Shown: piece by piece, positions 44,037 through 53,438 of the stretch
How positions within the stretch are numbered: the stretch's first letter is position 1
How the letters are laid out: each line of letters begins with the position of its first letter
Source of the DNA: Flavobacterium frigoris
GTDB lineage: Bacteria > Bacteroidota > Bacteroidia > Flavobacteriales > Flavobacteriaceae
Direction: 5' to 3'
Assembly: GCF_900111075.1 (NCBI RefSeq)
Contig: NZ_FOFZ01000007.1
Location: 1-64,000, forward strand
Length of the DNA: 64,000 nucleotides
Made by a program: the position numbers and the translations under genes
The notes under the pieces: generated by a model
Database searches by the model: none
What the model saw: only the letters and a program-made list of their open reading frames with translations
Told to the model about the DNA's origin: nothing

Positions 44037-45791
44037 TTAAGCAGTTTCTGCATTTATTAATACTCGTTGCATCATTTCTTTAAACCATGCTTCTACATCT
44101 TCCTTAGTCATTCCTGCATAAGCTGATTGCGATACATTGATACCGCCTTTATTAAAAGCATCGATTCTAATATCGACCTTTTTAACTTGGTTGGCTTCTC
44201 CTGCGACTTTGCTTATTTCTTCGCCTTGCTTTTTGTTTTTGCCTCCTGTTCCTGCTAGTTTGCCGTCTAGTACAGGAGCTTTGAGTAACGAAGTTGGCTC
44301 TACTTTTTTCGTACCCCACAAATCAGGAGTTTTGATACCTTTTAATCCCAAAGGGTCTGTGGCATCTACATTACCTATAGTTGCAACCTCTCCAGTTGTT
44401 ATCAATCCTTGTTCGCTTCTAAATTGTCTAATAGCCTCAGCTCCTTTTTGAGCTAATCCTGTAGGGTCAAAATTGGCAATAGTTTCTAGTATTTGTTGTA
44501 GCGGTTTTAATATAACATCTAAAAGTACTTGACCAATTCGTTTTAGGCCTCCTAATATCCCATCCGATTTAAAAGCGTTTACTATACTATCCCAATGGTC
44601 GTAAATTAATTTTAAAGCAACTATTAACCTACCTATTGGTCCCATAAATACTAAAACCATTGCACCCCAGTCGTCAAAATACTTGATAGCTAATACAACA
44701 ACACCTATCACTGCGCCAATTGCCAAAGCTACCCACATATATGGACTTGCAGCTGCTGCCAAATTAGAAAACCATTGCGCTGTGGTCAATGCTTGTATTA
44801 CAGTTGTTAAACTCGCCAATGTGACAATAGACATTGAGACACCTTGCAAATAAGGCATCATTGCACCAACTTTTTCCGATACATACGATTCTATTCCTGC
44901 AATAAAACCTTTTAAGCCTTCATCTGCTTGCTTGATGTTGGGAAGTTTTCTAGGGTCTAAATCCATAGAACTCAATCCTAAAATAAATCCCATACCAGCA
45001 TCTTCACCTGCTCCTTTGAAAATATCTGTCAATGCTAATTGTTTGGCTTGTGCATTTGCTCCTTCCATTGCTTTGGATATCATTTGTACGGCTTGAAAGG
45101 AAGTTTTACCTCTTAGGTCTCTCTCGAAATCCAAACCAATTCCTTTTAATGCTGCCATTTGAGCAGGACCCATTTCTTTTAAAGATAAATTAGCCTCTTT
45201 TATCGAGTCGATTGCTTTATCTGAGAATACTCCATTCTTCCCAGCATTAGCCATTATAACCATCATATCACTAGCATTCAAGCCTAATTCTTTTATTTGT
45301 GGCGCATACTCTTTGAATTGGTCAAGCATATCGCCATTTAAGTTAGCTCCTTTCTCATATCCTTGTTGTAAGATAGCCAAATTGCTTTCAAATGAACCTC
45401 CAAGCTGTTTGGTTAGCGCATTGGCTGATTTGGCAATATCGTCGTCGTTTGCCTCCCAAACCTTACCTAGTTTGTGAATTCTAGTTGACATTTCGTTAAT
45501 ATTTTCAACGCCCATTTGTGCAAGCATTGTCTTGGTGTTGGTAATGCTTTTTGTGAAGTCTAACTTTTGGCTTAGGTTTTCAACTATTTCAGACATATTA
45601 TTCATAGCTGTTGGGTCAAGAGCTTTGCCGAAATTCGAAAAAACCTTTATTTGCTTTAAATTAAAGCGTTGCAGTTTGCTTTCCATTTTATCGGTAGCAC
45701 CTGATAATTTGGCTTGCACTTGTGATAATTTGTTGTTAAACAACTTATCACTCAACTCCATAACGAGTTCTAATTTTGATTTTTTAGCCAT
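44037..45791 (-). CDS. Tail tape measure protein
   Basis: A 584-residue protein of the TP901 core family. The N-terminal third is helical (LSQVQAKLSGATDKMESKLQ), a core domain (about 80-280, DMMVIMANAGKNGVFSDKAI) is followed by two or three hydrophobic helices (about 325-395), and a Gly-rich C-terminus. It is short for a tape measure, suggesting a short tail if it is the full ruler. In many contractile phages it follows the tail chaperone; here it lies on the opposite strand 10 kb away from the chaperone. Confidence 0.85.
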   Translation of the reverse strand: MAKKSKLELVMELSDKLFNNKLSQVQAKLSGATDKMESKLQRFNLKQIKVFSNFGKALDPTAMNNMSEIVENLSQKLDFTKSITNTKTMLAQMGVENINEMSTRIHKLGKVWEANDDDIAKSANALTKQLGGSFESNLAILQQGYEKGANLNGDMLDQFKEYAPQIKELGLNASDMMVIMANAGKNGVFSDKAIDSIKEANLSLKEMGPAQMAALKGIGLDFERDLRGKTSFQAVQMISKAMEGANAQAKQLALTDIFKGAGEDAGMGFILGLSSMDLDPRKLPNIKQADEGLKGFIAGIESYVSEKVGAMMPYLQGVSMSIVTLASLTTVIQALTTAQWFSNLAAAASPYMWVALAIGAVIGVVVLAIKYFDDWGAMVLVFMGPIGRLIVALKLIYDHWDSIVNAFKSDGILGGLKRIGQVLLDVILKPLQQILETIANFDPTGLAQKGAEAIRQFRSEQGLITTGEVATIGNVDATDPLGLKGIKTPDLWGTKKVEPTSLLKAPVLDGKLAGTGGKNKKQGEEISKVAGEANQVKKVDIRIDAFNKGGINVSQSAYAGMTKEDVEAWFKEMMQRVLINAETA

Positions 45792-45900
45792 ATTGTAATT
45801 TTTTTATATCTTTGTATTAGCAAGTAAGATGAAGCCCCTAACATTAGCGCTCACTGAGATAAGGAATGCACAGCGTGAAGGGATCATTTAATTGAGGGTT
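45792..45900. other. Gap inside the minus-strand late block
   Basis: The 109 bases contain TATCTTTG (45807-45814), an exact plus-strand -7 element, followed by a 20-codon plus-strand frame (45829-45891, MKPLTLALTEIRNAQREGII). This could drive a short antisense RNA or be chance. Confidence 0.3.
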
Positions 45901-47229
45901 TTATTTTACCGCTTTCCTTAAAAGAAGACCTTTACGTAAGTTTAGGTCTTCTTTTTTTGCTCTATACCATGTCTTGATTACTAATCCATCTTTTGCCATT
46001 TCACAATCAATAACGATGATGGTATCGTTATAAAACTTCATATACCTGGACTGAAACTTCCCTCCTAAATCAGGCTCATTGTACCACACTTCATCAGGAT
46101 TGTTTAAAATGTCTTTGATATGCGGAAACAATTGATGTCTTTGTTCGCTTTCCTTTAAATACTTGCCTTTGGTATGAAAATCAAAGTTCTTTTGGGTTAC
46201 AATCATTTTTCGACCATAGTAATCTTTAAACCGCATAAATTTTTCATCATTCACGGTTTTAAAGAGTTCTTTAGCGTTGTCTCCAGTAATGGTTTTGTCA
46301 ATTGAAAGTTTGTTTAAATTCGATTTAAACGAATCCCACGGTTTTAAATCATACTTATCGAAAGTCATTTCGTTGACCTTTTTAGGCAATCCTTTGATGT
46401 CGCTATAAAATTGTGATTTAGTAAAAACCTGCTTTAGATCACCACGATTGATATTGAATTGACTTTTTGACCATTTGGCATCATCTGTATTTAACATCTC
46501 CTGAGCTAGTTTCCCGCTCATTACTTGCTCAGGCTTTGGTGTACGGTTGTATTGCTTGAATTCACAACGACAACCATGACCATTTGGCGGAAACAGTTTC
46601 ATGGCTTCACGATCACTTAAATTAAATATTTTACCATCAAGCTTGGCGTGTTCGCTTCTTACTTTCGAGTCTCCTGCCGTTTCATATTGAACGAAAGAAG
46701 TAACTGTATCCTTTTCGGCTAAAAAGCGGTGGTAAGCTGCCGAATTTTGCCCCACAGCAACTGAAAGATTGTATTCGGTTGTTAAGTAGTTTTGATTTAA
46801 ATCCTTTACTCTTTCATTGGCCAGTTTCTTAAAATCAGATTCAGATCTAATTTCGTTTTTCTCCTGGTCAATTAACAAGTCTGTCATGGCTGCCAAACGT
46901 GCCTCTGTTTTAGAATCAGAGAACTCAAACAAATTGTATTCCATCAACTGCATGGCTAATGTGTCAGGTGTGTTATAGCCTGTAGTTATGCCGTAACCTG
47001 ATTTTAAACCTTTGGTCAATTCGAGAGCTTCAGCAACTATTAACTTCCCTTCAGTACCAATTGTTTCTTCTTTATTCCAAATTGCATTGATTAACTTATT
47101 GGTTAATTCATCTAGAATTTTATTGCTGGCCGATGCTGTAGGTGCGCTAGAACCACAACATTTATGAATAGTCTGGTCTTTTCCAAGATTCAGGGGTTGG
47201 ATTGTTTTCTTCTTGCTTGGTAGTTCCAT
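45901..47229 (-). CDS. Head morphogenesis protein (gpF-like) with C-terminal nuclease-like domain
   Basis: The 442-residue protein has the Mu gpF/SPP1 gp7 domain (about 140-225: SVAVGQNSAAYHRF, KVRSEHAKLDGKIF, PPNGHGCRCEFKQY), and a C-terminal part (about 340-435: FHTKGKYLKESEQRHQLFPH, EVWYNEPDLGGKFQSRYMKF, IIVIDCEMAKDGLVIKTWYR) that resembles the phage barnase-EndoU-ColicinE5/D-RelE-like (PBECR) nucleases. Mu gpF is a minor head protein ejected or packaged with the particle. The nuclease link is from remembered motif similarity. Confidence 0.8.
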   Translation of the reverse strand: MELPSKKKTIQPLNLGKDQTIHKCCGSSAPTASASNKILDELTNKLINAIWNKEETIGTEGKLIVAEALELTKGLKSGYGITTGYNTPDTLAMQLMEYNLFEFSDSKTEARLAAMTDLLIDQEKNEIRSESDFKKLANERVKDLNQNYLTTEYNLSVAVGQNSAAYHRFLAEKDTVTSFVQYETAGDSKVRSEHAKLDGKIFNLSDREAMKLFPPNGHGCRCEFKQYNRTPKPEQVMSGKLAQEMLNTDDAKWSKSQFNINRGDLKQVFTKSQFYSDIKGLPKKVNEMTFDKYDLKPWDSFKSNLNKLSIDKTITGDNAKELFKTVNDEKFMRFKDYYGRKMIVTQKNFDFHTKGKYLKESEQRHQLFPHIKDILNNPDEVWYNEPDLGGKFQSRYMKFYNDTIIVIDCEMAKDGLVIKTWYRAKKEDLNLRKGLLLRKAVK

Positions 47230-48520
47230 TTTTAGTGCGTTTTAGTAGTGCTTCTATTGTTTTTGATGCTTCTAATTGTGCTACAATTTGCGTGGGCGAT
47301 TGTTGTATTTTACCCACAATCGGAATATTAAAAGTTTCAGAAAGCCAATCCTGTTCTACTTCATATTGATTCATTATTCCTTGAGTAATAGTCCAAAATT
47401 GTACAAGATCAATTTCTTCTTTGGATTCAATCCATTCAAAAATATCATCGTCAGATATATAACTATAACCTTGTATTTGAAGTAAGGGCAAAAGTTGATC
47501 ATTAACTGTAAATGCGATATCCCTTCTATCAGCTTGACTAATTTTATAGTCTAAGGAACGCTCGTGTACTTCGGTTTGGGAACGGTTGGCAGCGTCAGAA
47601 CCTAGCGTATTAGATCCAACCAAAACCCCAGCAATTTCATTACTGTTTTGCTCAATGAATTTAGAATAGACCATATAAGCATCGGTGCGGTTGGCTTCAT
47701 CAAACTTGATGGTCGTTCCTTCAGGAAACACACCCACCGAAGCTTCAGCAAGTGATAGTAGTTGCTTTTCTACCTTATCAATATGATCGGAATTGTTGTT
47801 GTTAGTAGTTGCTGACACCATTGGCATGCCAAACTTTTCACAAAATTCCGCCCACGATTGGGATACATTCCGCTTCCAAATCAAATTGGGAATAATATCA
47901 TTGATGATCCCTAACGGATTGTCAGGGTTTAATTCAATAACCCAAGGTTTATGAATAGGGTCATCATACTGAATAAATACTTTGTCCTTACCTAAGTCAG
48001 GGTAGATGCGCTTTTGAGACGGTACAGTGTTACGAGGTGGGATAACATCAAATTTGATATTGTGACCATCAAAGCTTAAAAACTCAAGAATTCTAGTGCC
48101 TTCAATTTTTGATTCCAGATCAGTACCTAGATACCTGTAAAACCATTGTTGTTGAAATAGTTTTGAAGCTAATTCATTGAGTTCTCCAGTCTTTCCGTTA
48201 CGTATTTGAAAGTCGACTGATAAAGTAGCCGATTTACGCAAAAGGGATTGCGTTTTATAAGTACCATCGGTACGCAAATCCTCTACCAAATCAAAGTATC
48301 TGTTATAGCGTGGTGTTTCAATGTGATCGATAGCCATTAATGCTAAACGCCACGTTTGTATTTCCTTTCGACTTCTATCTTTGTAGGCTTTTGCAATCTG
48401 CATAATGATACCGTCTGCATTTTTCTTGCCTGATCGTAGTGGTTGTGTCTCTGTTTTGGCTACTGGGGCAAAATTACGCCCCTGTGCGTTTCTTAGTTTG
48501 TTTATTGAATTCCTTTTCAT
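47162..48520 (-). CDS. Portal protein (DUF935, Mu gp29-like)
   Basis: The 452-residue protein matches DUF935: ETPRYNRYFDLVEDLRTDGT, KSATLSVDFQIRNGKTGELN, RNVSQSWAEFCEKFGMPMVS and DAANRSQTEVHERSLDYKIS are typical. It forms the dodecameric ring through which DNA enters the head. The gene overlaps gpF by 68 bases. Confidence 0.92.
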   Translation of the reverse strand: MKRNSINKLRNAQGRNFAPVAKTETQPLRSGKKNADGIIMQIAKAYKDRSRKEIQTWRLALMAIDHIETPRYNRYFDLVEDLRTDGTYKTQSLLRKSATLSVDFQIRNGKTGELNELASKLFQQQWFYRYLGTDLESKIEGTRILEFLSFDGHNIKFDVIPPRNTVPSQKRIYPDLGKDKVFIQYDDPIHKPWVIELNPDNPLGIINDIIPNLIWKRNVSQSWAEFCEKFGMPMVSATTNNNNSDHIDKVEKQLLSLAEASVGVFPEGTTIKFDEANRTDAYMVYSKFIEQNSNEIAGVLVGSNTLGSDAANRSQTEVHERSLDYKISQADRRDIAFTVNDQLLPLLQIQGYSYISDDDIFEWIESKEEIDLVQFWTITQGIMNQYEVEQDWLSETFNIPIVGKIQQSPTQIVAQLEASKTIEALLKRTKNGTTKQEENNPTPESWKRPDYS

Positions 48521-48575
48521 ATAATATAAAATAGTGCCTTAGAATTGAGTTTAAACGTGTTTTAAATCGGTAACA

Positions 48576-49013
48576 CTACCATTTGTTATTGCTTGATTTG
48601 TTGTTACTGCTTATTCTAACCGTTCCTTTAGTTTCGCCACTATCGTTTGTGAGTAATGGCAAATCGGCTGTTTTGTTTGGTTCTAGCATTCCCTTTAACC
48701 AGTCCAAAGCATCTTGATACCGATTAGAGCGGTGTTCTGGAATCTTGTTTGGAGCTATAGAGCAATACAAATGGTATAAGGCACAATCAATAGTGATCAT
48801 AACAATAAATGCGTTACGGTCGTCCGTTACCCCGTCCGATGGTGTGAAAATAGTAGCTACATTATACCGTCCAGCTAAATAGTTTTTAATTTGAGCTATC
48901 GCCATTAGTTCGGCACTCAAAAGTTTAGTTTCGCTGTAGTTTTCTAGTAAGATGTTTTTGATTTCATTACGAATCAAAACAGCGTAATCGGTGTCTTTTA
49001 TAAATCGGCTCAT
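48576..49013 (-). CDS. gp36-like protein (DUF1320)
   Basis: A 145-residue protein of the DUF1320 family: MSRFIKDTDYAVLIRNEIKN, YLAGRYNVATIF and MITIDCALYHLYCSIAPNKI, with a Ser/Asn-rich tail. In Mu it is gp36, a probable head-tail connector adaptor. It starts one base after the terminase stop. Confidence 0.85.
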   Translation of the reverse strand: MSRFIKDTDYAVLIRNEIKNILLENYSETKLLSAELMAIAQIKNYLAGRYNVATIFTPSDGVTDDRNAFIVMITIDCALYHLYCSIAPNKIPEHRSNRYQDALDWLKGMLEPNKTADLPLLTNDSGETKGTVRISSNNKSSNNKW

Positions 49014-50582
49014 TTAAAATCTGTTTTTCTTTTCGCTTAATAATTCCTTTCGGCTTTTGGTTTTTGGTTCGAATTTGGTAACAAATGTGATTTTATTGAC
49101 TTTGGATACTCCTGATTGTAAAAAATCGGGTCCGTCATCATTAGCACCACTTCCTTTTTCAAAAGCGTACAATTGATCTTCCATCGTTTGAAAGTCATTA
49201 TTACCTCGGTATTTGGCATTAAAAAACATATTCATTCGTTCAAAATAACCCGCCATGCTTTCAATACGATCAAACTTGTCAATCTTACTTTTTTTATCGG
49301 CTGTTACAGGAATGTACCATCCACGCTCATCGCCTTCAGTATCAAAATCATTGACAAAGTCATCCATGGCAAACAATCCTTCGATTTGATAAGTGATGTT
49401 ATAATCAAGCAGCTTATGGTCTTCGACTAAATCATACAGCCATTCGGCTAATGCTTTTCGGCTGGACTTCCTGAGGTAGCAAAATATTAAATGAAACTCT
49501 CTACCAATTTTTCCAACCAATCCCATTCCTTTGTAATCTCCTGCATCTTTATAACTTAAATCGCCATAGAAACACAAAGCGTCATATTTGTCTAGTGTGG
49601 GCATTTCTTTGTACTGCATGTATTCAGGTTTGAAAATTTCGCCATCCTGAATATGCACGTGCATGTACTCCCGCATAAAGGAACGGTACGGGGTTTCTTC
49701 AAACTTAATTCGCCAGTATTCAGCATTAGTTTTTTCTGGCCATGTTGGTTCAAATGTGTTTAAATCCTTAACCGCTTTGGCCGTTATGATAAAGTGTTTG
49801 AACTTTCTTTTTACTGCTTTAGCTTTTTCATTAATCCGTTCAAACTCCTGTTTGAGTTGGTTAATGATGGTGTTTTTATGAAAGTTGTTATTAGCGCAAA
49901 CAAAACGTTTGCGCTTCGAACCTTCGTCAAATGTTCCTTTTAAATCTTCCCAAACCCAATCATAAGCCTTGCGAGAACGTTTCTCATTGTTGCATAATTC
50001 AATACTGTCAACATCATCAATCACGATATAATCAGGGCGTTCAGATTGTTCTCTTAATCCACGAACCGATTGACGAAAACCACGACTAACAAATTTTACT
50101 CCGTCTATAGTGCTAAAATCGCCTTCAGACCAATCGCCATATTTATATCGGGTACCATAATCGTTTAGAAGCCTTTGGTTGTACTGCAATTGTGCTTGAA
50201 CATCTGATATTAGTTTCTTTCCTTTATCGACTGTTTGCCCTATTAAGAGCATAAAAAACAAATCTCCTGTGTAATATAGGTACAAAGGGATTCCCATATC
50301 AGCATGTACGGACTTTGCTCCTGATCTGTATATTTCCAATAAGATATCAATGATTTTATTGGAGATTATCAAATCGGCCATTTCAATATGATATGGTGCG
50401 CATTTAGATTTTGCGTACATAGGAAAGTAATATTCAAACCACGTCACATAATCTTTTTCCAGCTCCTTGATGCGTCTTAATTTATCGCCTGGGCTTTCAT
50501 TTATGTTTACGGTAGTAGCTTGCTTTACTTTTCTACAGTGCTCTTCGTATTGCTTTAATATTTTTTCAAACGCTGCTGTCAT
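49014..50582 (-). CDS. Terminase large subunit (Mu gp28-like)
   Basis: ATP-driven DNA packaging motor with nuclease, 522 residues. Features: GAKSVHADMGIPLYLYY (degenerate Walker A position), DYIVIDDVDSIELCNNE (Walker B), RKRFVCANNNFHKNT (motif III), and a C-terminal nuclease with LCFYGDLSYKDAGDYKGMGL (first Asp) and FDTEGDERGWYIPV. A textbook P-loop is absent, as in some Mu-like terminases. One base separates it from the gp36-like gene and it is preceded directly by the small subunit. Confidence 0.88.
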   Translation of the reverse strand: MTAAFEKILKQYEEHCRKVKQATTVNINESPGDKLRRIKELEKDYVTWFEYYFPMYAKSKCAPYHIEMADLIISNKIIDILLEIYRSGAKSVHADMGIPLYLYYTGDLFFMLLIGQTVDKGKKLISDVQAQLQYNQRLLNDYGTRYKYGDWSEGDFSTIDGVKFVSRGFRQSVRGLREQSERPDYIVIDDVDSIELCNNEKRSRKAYDWVWEDLKGTFDEGSKRKRFVCANNNFHKNTIINQLKQEFERINEKAKAVKRKFKHFIITAKAVKDLNTFEPTWPEKTNAEYWRIKFEETPYRSFMREYMHVHIQDGEIFKPEYMQYKEMPTLDKYDALCFYGDLSYKDAGDYKGMGLVGKIGREFHLIFCYLRKSSRKALAEWLYDLVEDHKLLDYNITYQIEGLFAMDDFVNDFDTEGDERGWYIPVTADKKSKIDKFDRIESMAGYFERMNMFFNAKYRGNNDFQTMEDQLYAFEKGSGANDDGPDFLQSGVSKVNKITFVTKFEPKTKSRKELLSEKKNRF

Positions 50583-51026
50583 TTAACTCTCGAGATTGAT
50601 TTTGTATAACAAGAACTGTTTGTGCCATTCGGTAAATAGTACCGCTGTCTTAGGGTCTTGGTCAGCCATCCAGTTGTCAAACTCTTTAAATACTGAAAAG
50701 ACTACTTGCACGCTTATTTTATCAGAAAGGCTTTCTATTACTTTATTAATTTTTGCAAGTGCGTCTGCATCTACATTAGATTTTTCGCCGCCTGCTACAA
50801 GGATTAATTCTTTTAATAGGATCTCTTTAATCTTGTGGGGTGAAGCGAGCATTTCGGCACGTTTATCATCCCATGCCTTTTCGCCTTCCTTGCCTTTTCT
50901 CCATTTACTTAATGTTTGTTCGGATACGTCTAACTGTTCGGCAATCGCTTTTGCAGTCATCCCGTCCTCTACAAACATTCTTTCGGACATTACTTTTTTA
51001 GCCTGATTTGTTAGCATTTTCGACAT
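50583..51026 (-). CDS. Terminase small subunit-like protein with HTH
   Basis: Chosen start MSKMLTNQAKKVMSERMFVE gives 147 residues; 26 further codons upstream are open but lack a family pattern. HTH: GMTAKAIAEQLDVSEQTLSK WRKG, typical of small terminases and Mu gp27 (DUF1804)-like proteins that recognise phage DNA. It is the first gene of the minus-strand late block, and its stop abuts the large subunit start. Confidence 0.8.
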   Translation of the reverse strand: MSKMLTNQAKKVMSERMFVEDGMTAKAIAEQLDVSEQTLSKWRKGKEGEKAWDDKRAEMLASPHKIKEILLKELILVAGGEKSNVDADALAKINKVIESLSDKISVQVVFSVFKEFDNWMADQDPKTAVLFTEWHKQFLLYKINLES

Positions 51027-51153
51027 GTAAATTTTTGGTATTAAATAGCAAAAGTCCTTATAAATCAAGGTGTAAACTAAAAATGTTGCAACCCTTGCGA
51101 ACAATGTTTTTTAAGAAACACAATCATCACATCTTTGCTTCAAAGTTTTAAAA
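51027..51153. promoter_or_regulatory. Divergent late promoter region
   Basis: Two late transcription units, minus (terminase to gpG) and plus (protease to tail fibres), diverge from this 127-base gap. CATCTTTG near 51130-51140 is close to the -7 consensus for the plus unit. No palindromic activator site was recognised. Confidence 0.4.
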
Positions 51154-52281
51154 ATGATATTTCAAGTACAGGATAATACGATCACAGCCTACGGTGAAAT
51201 TTGGGACAGAAACGGAATGGAGTTCATTTCGCTATTCTCTGAATTAGAAGCAAAATACAGTCAGATAACTGTAAAGATGCACAGCTATGGCGGTTCAGTT
51301 TTCGATGGTAATTTGATTTATAATGCAATCCAAAACAGCAAAAAAGAAATTGATTTTATAATCATTGGTATCGCCGCTTCGATGGCAGCAGTAATCAGTC
51401 AATCCCGTACAGACAAAAAACCGAAAATGGTTAGAAATGGATTTATGATGATTCACGCTCCATCTGGCAGTACCTATGGTGGTGCTTTAGATCATGAGAA
51501 CAACGCTAAACTTTTGCGTTCGATTGAAACTAACTTAATCAATTCTTTTTCTAAAGGGCTTAATAAATCAAAAGCCTACATCGCCAAATGGATGGTAGGC
51601 GATAACTGGTTTGATGCTGAAGAAGCATTAAAGGAAGGTTTGATTTCTGAAATTGTGGAAGCCGAAAGCGAAACCATAAGTGCCAGTTATAATCCACAAG
51701 AAATAGGAGCTCAAGGAATGTATTATCAATTCACGGCTTTACTCAATCCTAAAAATTCCCAACAAATAAATTTAGATCACAATATGAAACTACCAATTAT
51801 TCAAGCTCTTTCCTTGCAAGGTGTAAATGAGCAAAGTTCAGACACAGCAGTTATTGAAGCTGTAAAAAAACATTTTGAAGCACAAGCGACTGTAACACAA
51901 GGTAAACTTGATGCCGAAATTGCTAAAAGAATTACAGCCGAAACGGCATTAGCTGACCAAGGCAAAGCGGCTATTACTGCGGAACTGGATCAAGCTAAAA
52001 AGGAGGGAAAAATTACCCCTGCAAACCAAGCGACTTATGAAGCTATTGGAACGACTTCAGGGATTGAAGCTTTGAAAACGGTACTATCTGCTATTCCTGC
52101 TCGTAATCCTATTAAGGCACAAATGCAAAATGCTGGTGGTACTGGTAGTGGTTCTGCTACAGGTCGTGAAGCTTGGGCTTGGGATCAATGGCAAAAAGAA
52201 GACTCTAAAGGATTAGAAGCTTTGCTAAGAGAAAACCCAGAAGGATGGCAGGCATTGTATGACGCAAAATACAAGAAGTAA
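51154..52281 (+). CDS. ClpP-type head maturation protease with scaffold-like tail
   Basis: A 375-residue protein. Residues 1-175 are an S14/Clp protease: HSYGGSVFDGNLIYNAI, GIAASMAAVIS with catalytic Ser76, and GFMMIHAPSG with His101. The C-terminal part is charged and helical (KKHFEAQATVTQGKLDAEIA...), resembling a scaffold that guides capsid assembly and is then removed, as in Mu gpI. The capsid gene follows. Confidence 0.88.
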   Translation: MIFQVQDNTITAYGEIWDRNGMEFISLFSELEAKYSQITVKMHSYGGSVFDGNLIYNAIQNSKKEIDFIIIGIAASMAAVISQSRTDKKPKMVRNGFMMIHAPSGSTYGGALDHENNAKLLRSIETNLINSFSKGLNKSKAYIAKWMVGDNWFDAEEALKEGLISEIVEAESETISASYNPQEIGAQGMYYQFTALLNPKNSQQINLDHNMKLPIIQALSLQGVNEQSSDTAVIEAVKKHFEAQATVTQGKLDAEIAKRITAETALADQGKAAITAELDQAKKEGKITPANQATYEAIGTTSGIEALKTVLSAIPARNPIKAQMQNAGGTGSGSATGREAWAWDQWQKEDSKGLEALLRENPEGWQALYDAKYKK

Positions 52282-52339
52282 AAACACACATTTAGAAACA
52301 ACCTTGGCGGGTTAGAATAAATCAATCTTATAAATAATT

Positions 52340-53428
52340 ATGAAAAAAACACGTAAAATTTCAATTCCAGCTATTCTTTGTAATATCTGTTTAGCCATCA
52401 TTGCAGCTGTATTAATCAGCTTTATAGCCGACTTAAATGCTTTTGCTGTAGCGATGATTATTTTTACTTTAGGTACTGGCTTACAGTTCCTTTTTCCAAA
52501 CAAAGTAAAAGGTTTACTTTATGCAGGTGTCTATCGTGAGATTTGGACTGGCGAATTAGTCGAATCCTTTCAACCCGAAATTGAAGCTTCGTTTTTAAAC
52601 GAAATTCCAGACGAAAGTAGACACGTTACATCTTCTTCTAGCGGAGAAAATCAAGTCATTCACTTAGTCGATATTGGCGCAGATCCTGAGGTATTAATTA
52701 ATAATACAACCTATCCAATTGGTTACTCTACATTGGAAAATGGCGATATTGCTTTCCAGTTGGACAAATTTACGACTGTAGCTACTAAAGTAACAGATGA
52801 TGAGCTTTATGCTATTACGTACGTTAAAATTGCTGTAGTCAACAAAAAGCACAAGAACGCTATTTTGGCAAAGAAATTTGCAAAAGCGACTCATGCATTA
52901 GCTCCACAATCGCATACTGTAGCTACTCCAGTTCTGGGAACTACAGGAGCCACTGTAGCGGGTAAAAAATTAGCAACGGTAAACGATATCATCGATTTAG
53001 GTGGTGCATTATCGGCTGCTGGTGTACCTGATGATGGTAGCCGTATTTTGGTTTTGAATACGCTTCATAACACAGGTATTGTGAAAGAAGTAAAAGACTT
53101 CTACAAAGATTACTTAAACATCGCTACTGGTCAATTAAGACCATTATTCCACGGTTTCAAAGTGTATTTGTACCACGCCATGCCTTTCTATTTGGCAGCG
53201 GATAACACTAAAGTTTCTTTTGGTGCGGTGTTTAATCCAGCGATTCACAACGTAGCTTCAGTAGTGTTTTATGCTCCTGATATGTTTAGAGCTGAAGGTT
53301 CTACCAAAATGTACTACGATGAGCCTGATACTCAAAATCAAGCTGCGGCCGTAAACTACCGTCACTATTATTTAGTATCTCCAAAGAAAGCCCGTGCAAT
53401 TGGTGCTTTAGTAACTGCTAACGCTTAA
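52340..53428 (+). CDS. Major capsid protein with a hydrophobic N-terminal extension
   Basis: The 362-residue protein has a membrane-like N-terminus with two hydrophobic helices (about 9-30 and 33-52: ILCNICLAIIAAVLISFIAD, AFAVAMIIFTLGTGLQFLF), then YAGVYREIWTGELVESFQPE and a capsid-like body with IHLVDIGADPEVLINNTTYP and RHYYLVSPKKARAI at the end. Position after the protease and before the sheath marks it as the capsid protein. The hydrophobic part is probably a delta-domain removed by the protease during maturation (inference). Confidence 0.82.
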   Translation: MKKTRKISIPAILCNICLAIIAAVLISFIADLNAFAVAMIIFTLGTGLQFLFPNKVKGLLYAGVYREIWTGELVESFQPEIEASFLNEIPDESRHVTSSSSGENQVIHLVDIGADPEVLINNTTYPIGYSTLENGDIAFQLDKFTTVATKVTDDELYAITYVKIAVVNKKHKNAILAKKFAKATHALAPQSHTVATPVLGTTGATVAGKKLATVNDIIDLGGALSAAGVPDDGSRILVLNTLHNTGIVKEVKDFYKDYLNIATGQLRPLFHGFKVYLYHAMPFYLAADNTKVSFGAVFNPAIHNVASVVFYAPDMFRAEGSTKMYYDEPDTQNQAAAVNYRHYYLVSPKKARAIGALVTANA

Positions 53429-53438
53429 TTCTAAGAAG

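Noticed and set aside
49173..49430. Plus-strand frames inside the terminase and portal genes
   Set aside because: Shadows of the minus-strand late genes; no domain pattern or start context.
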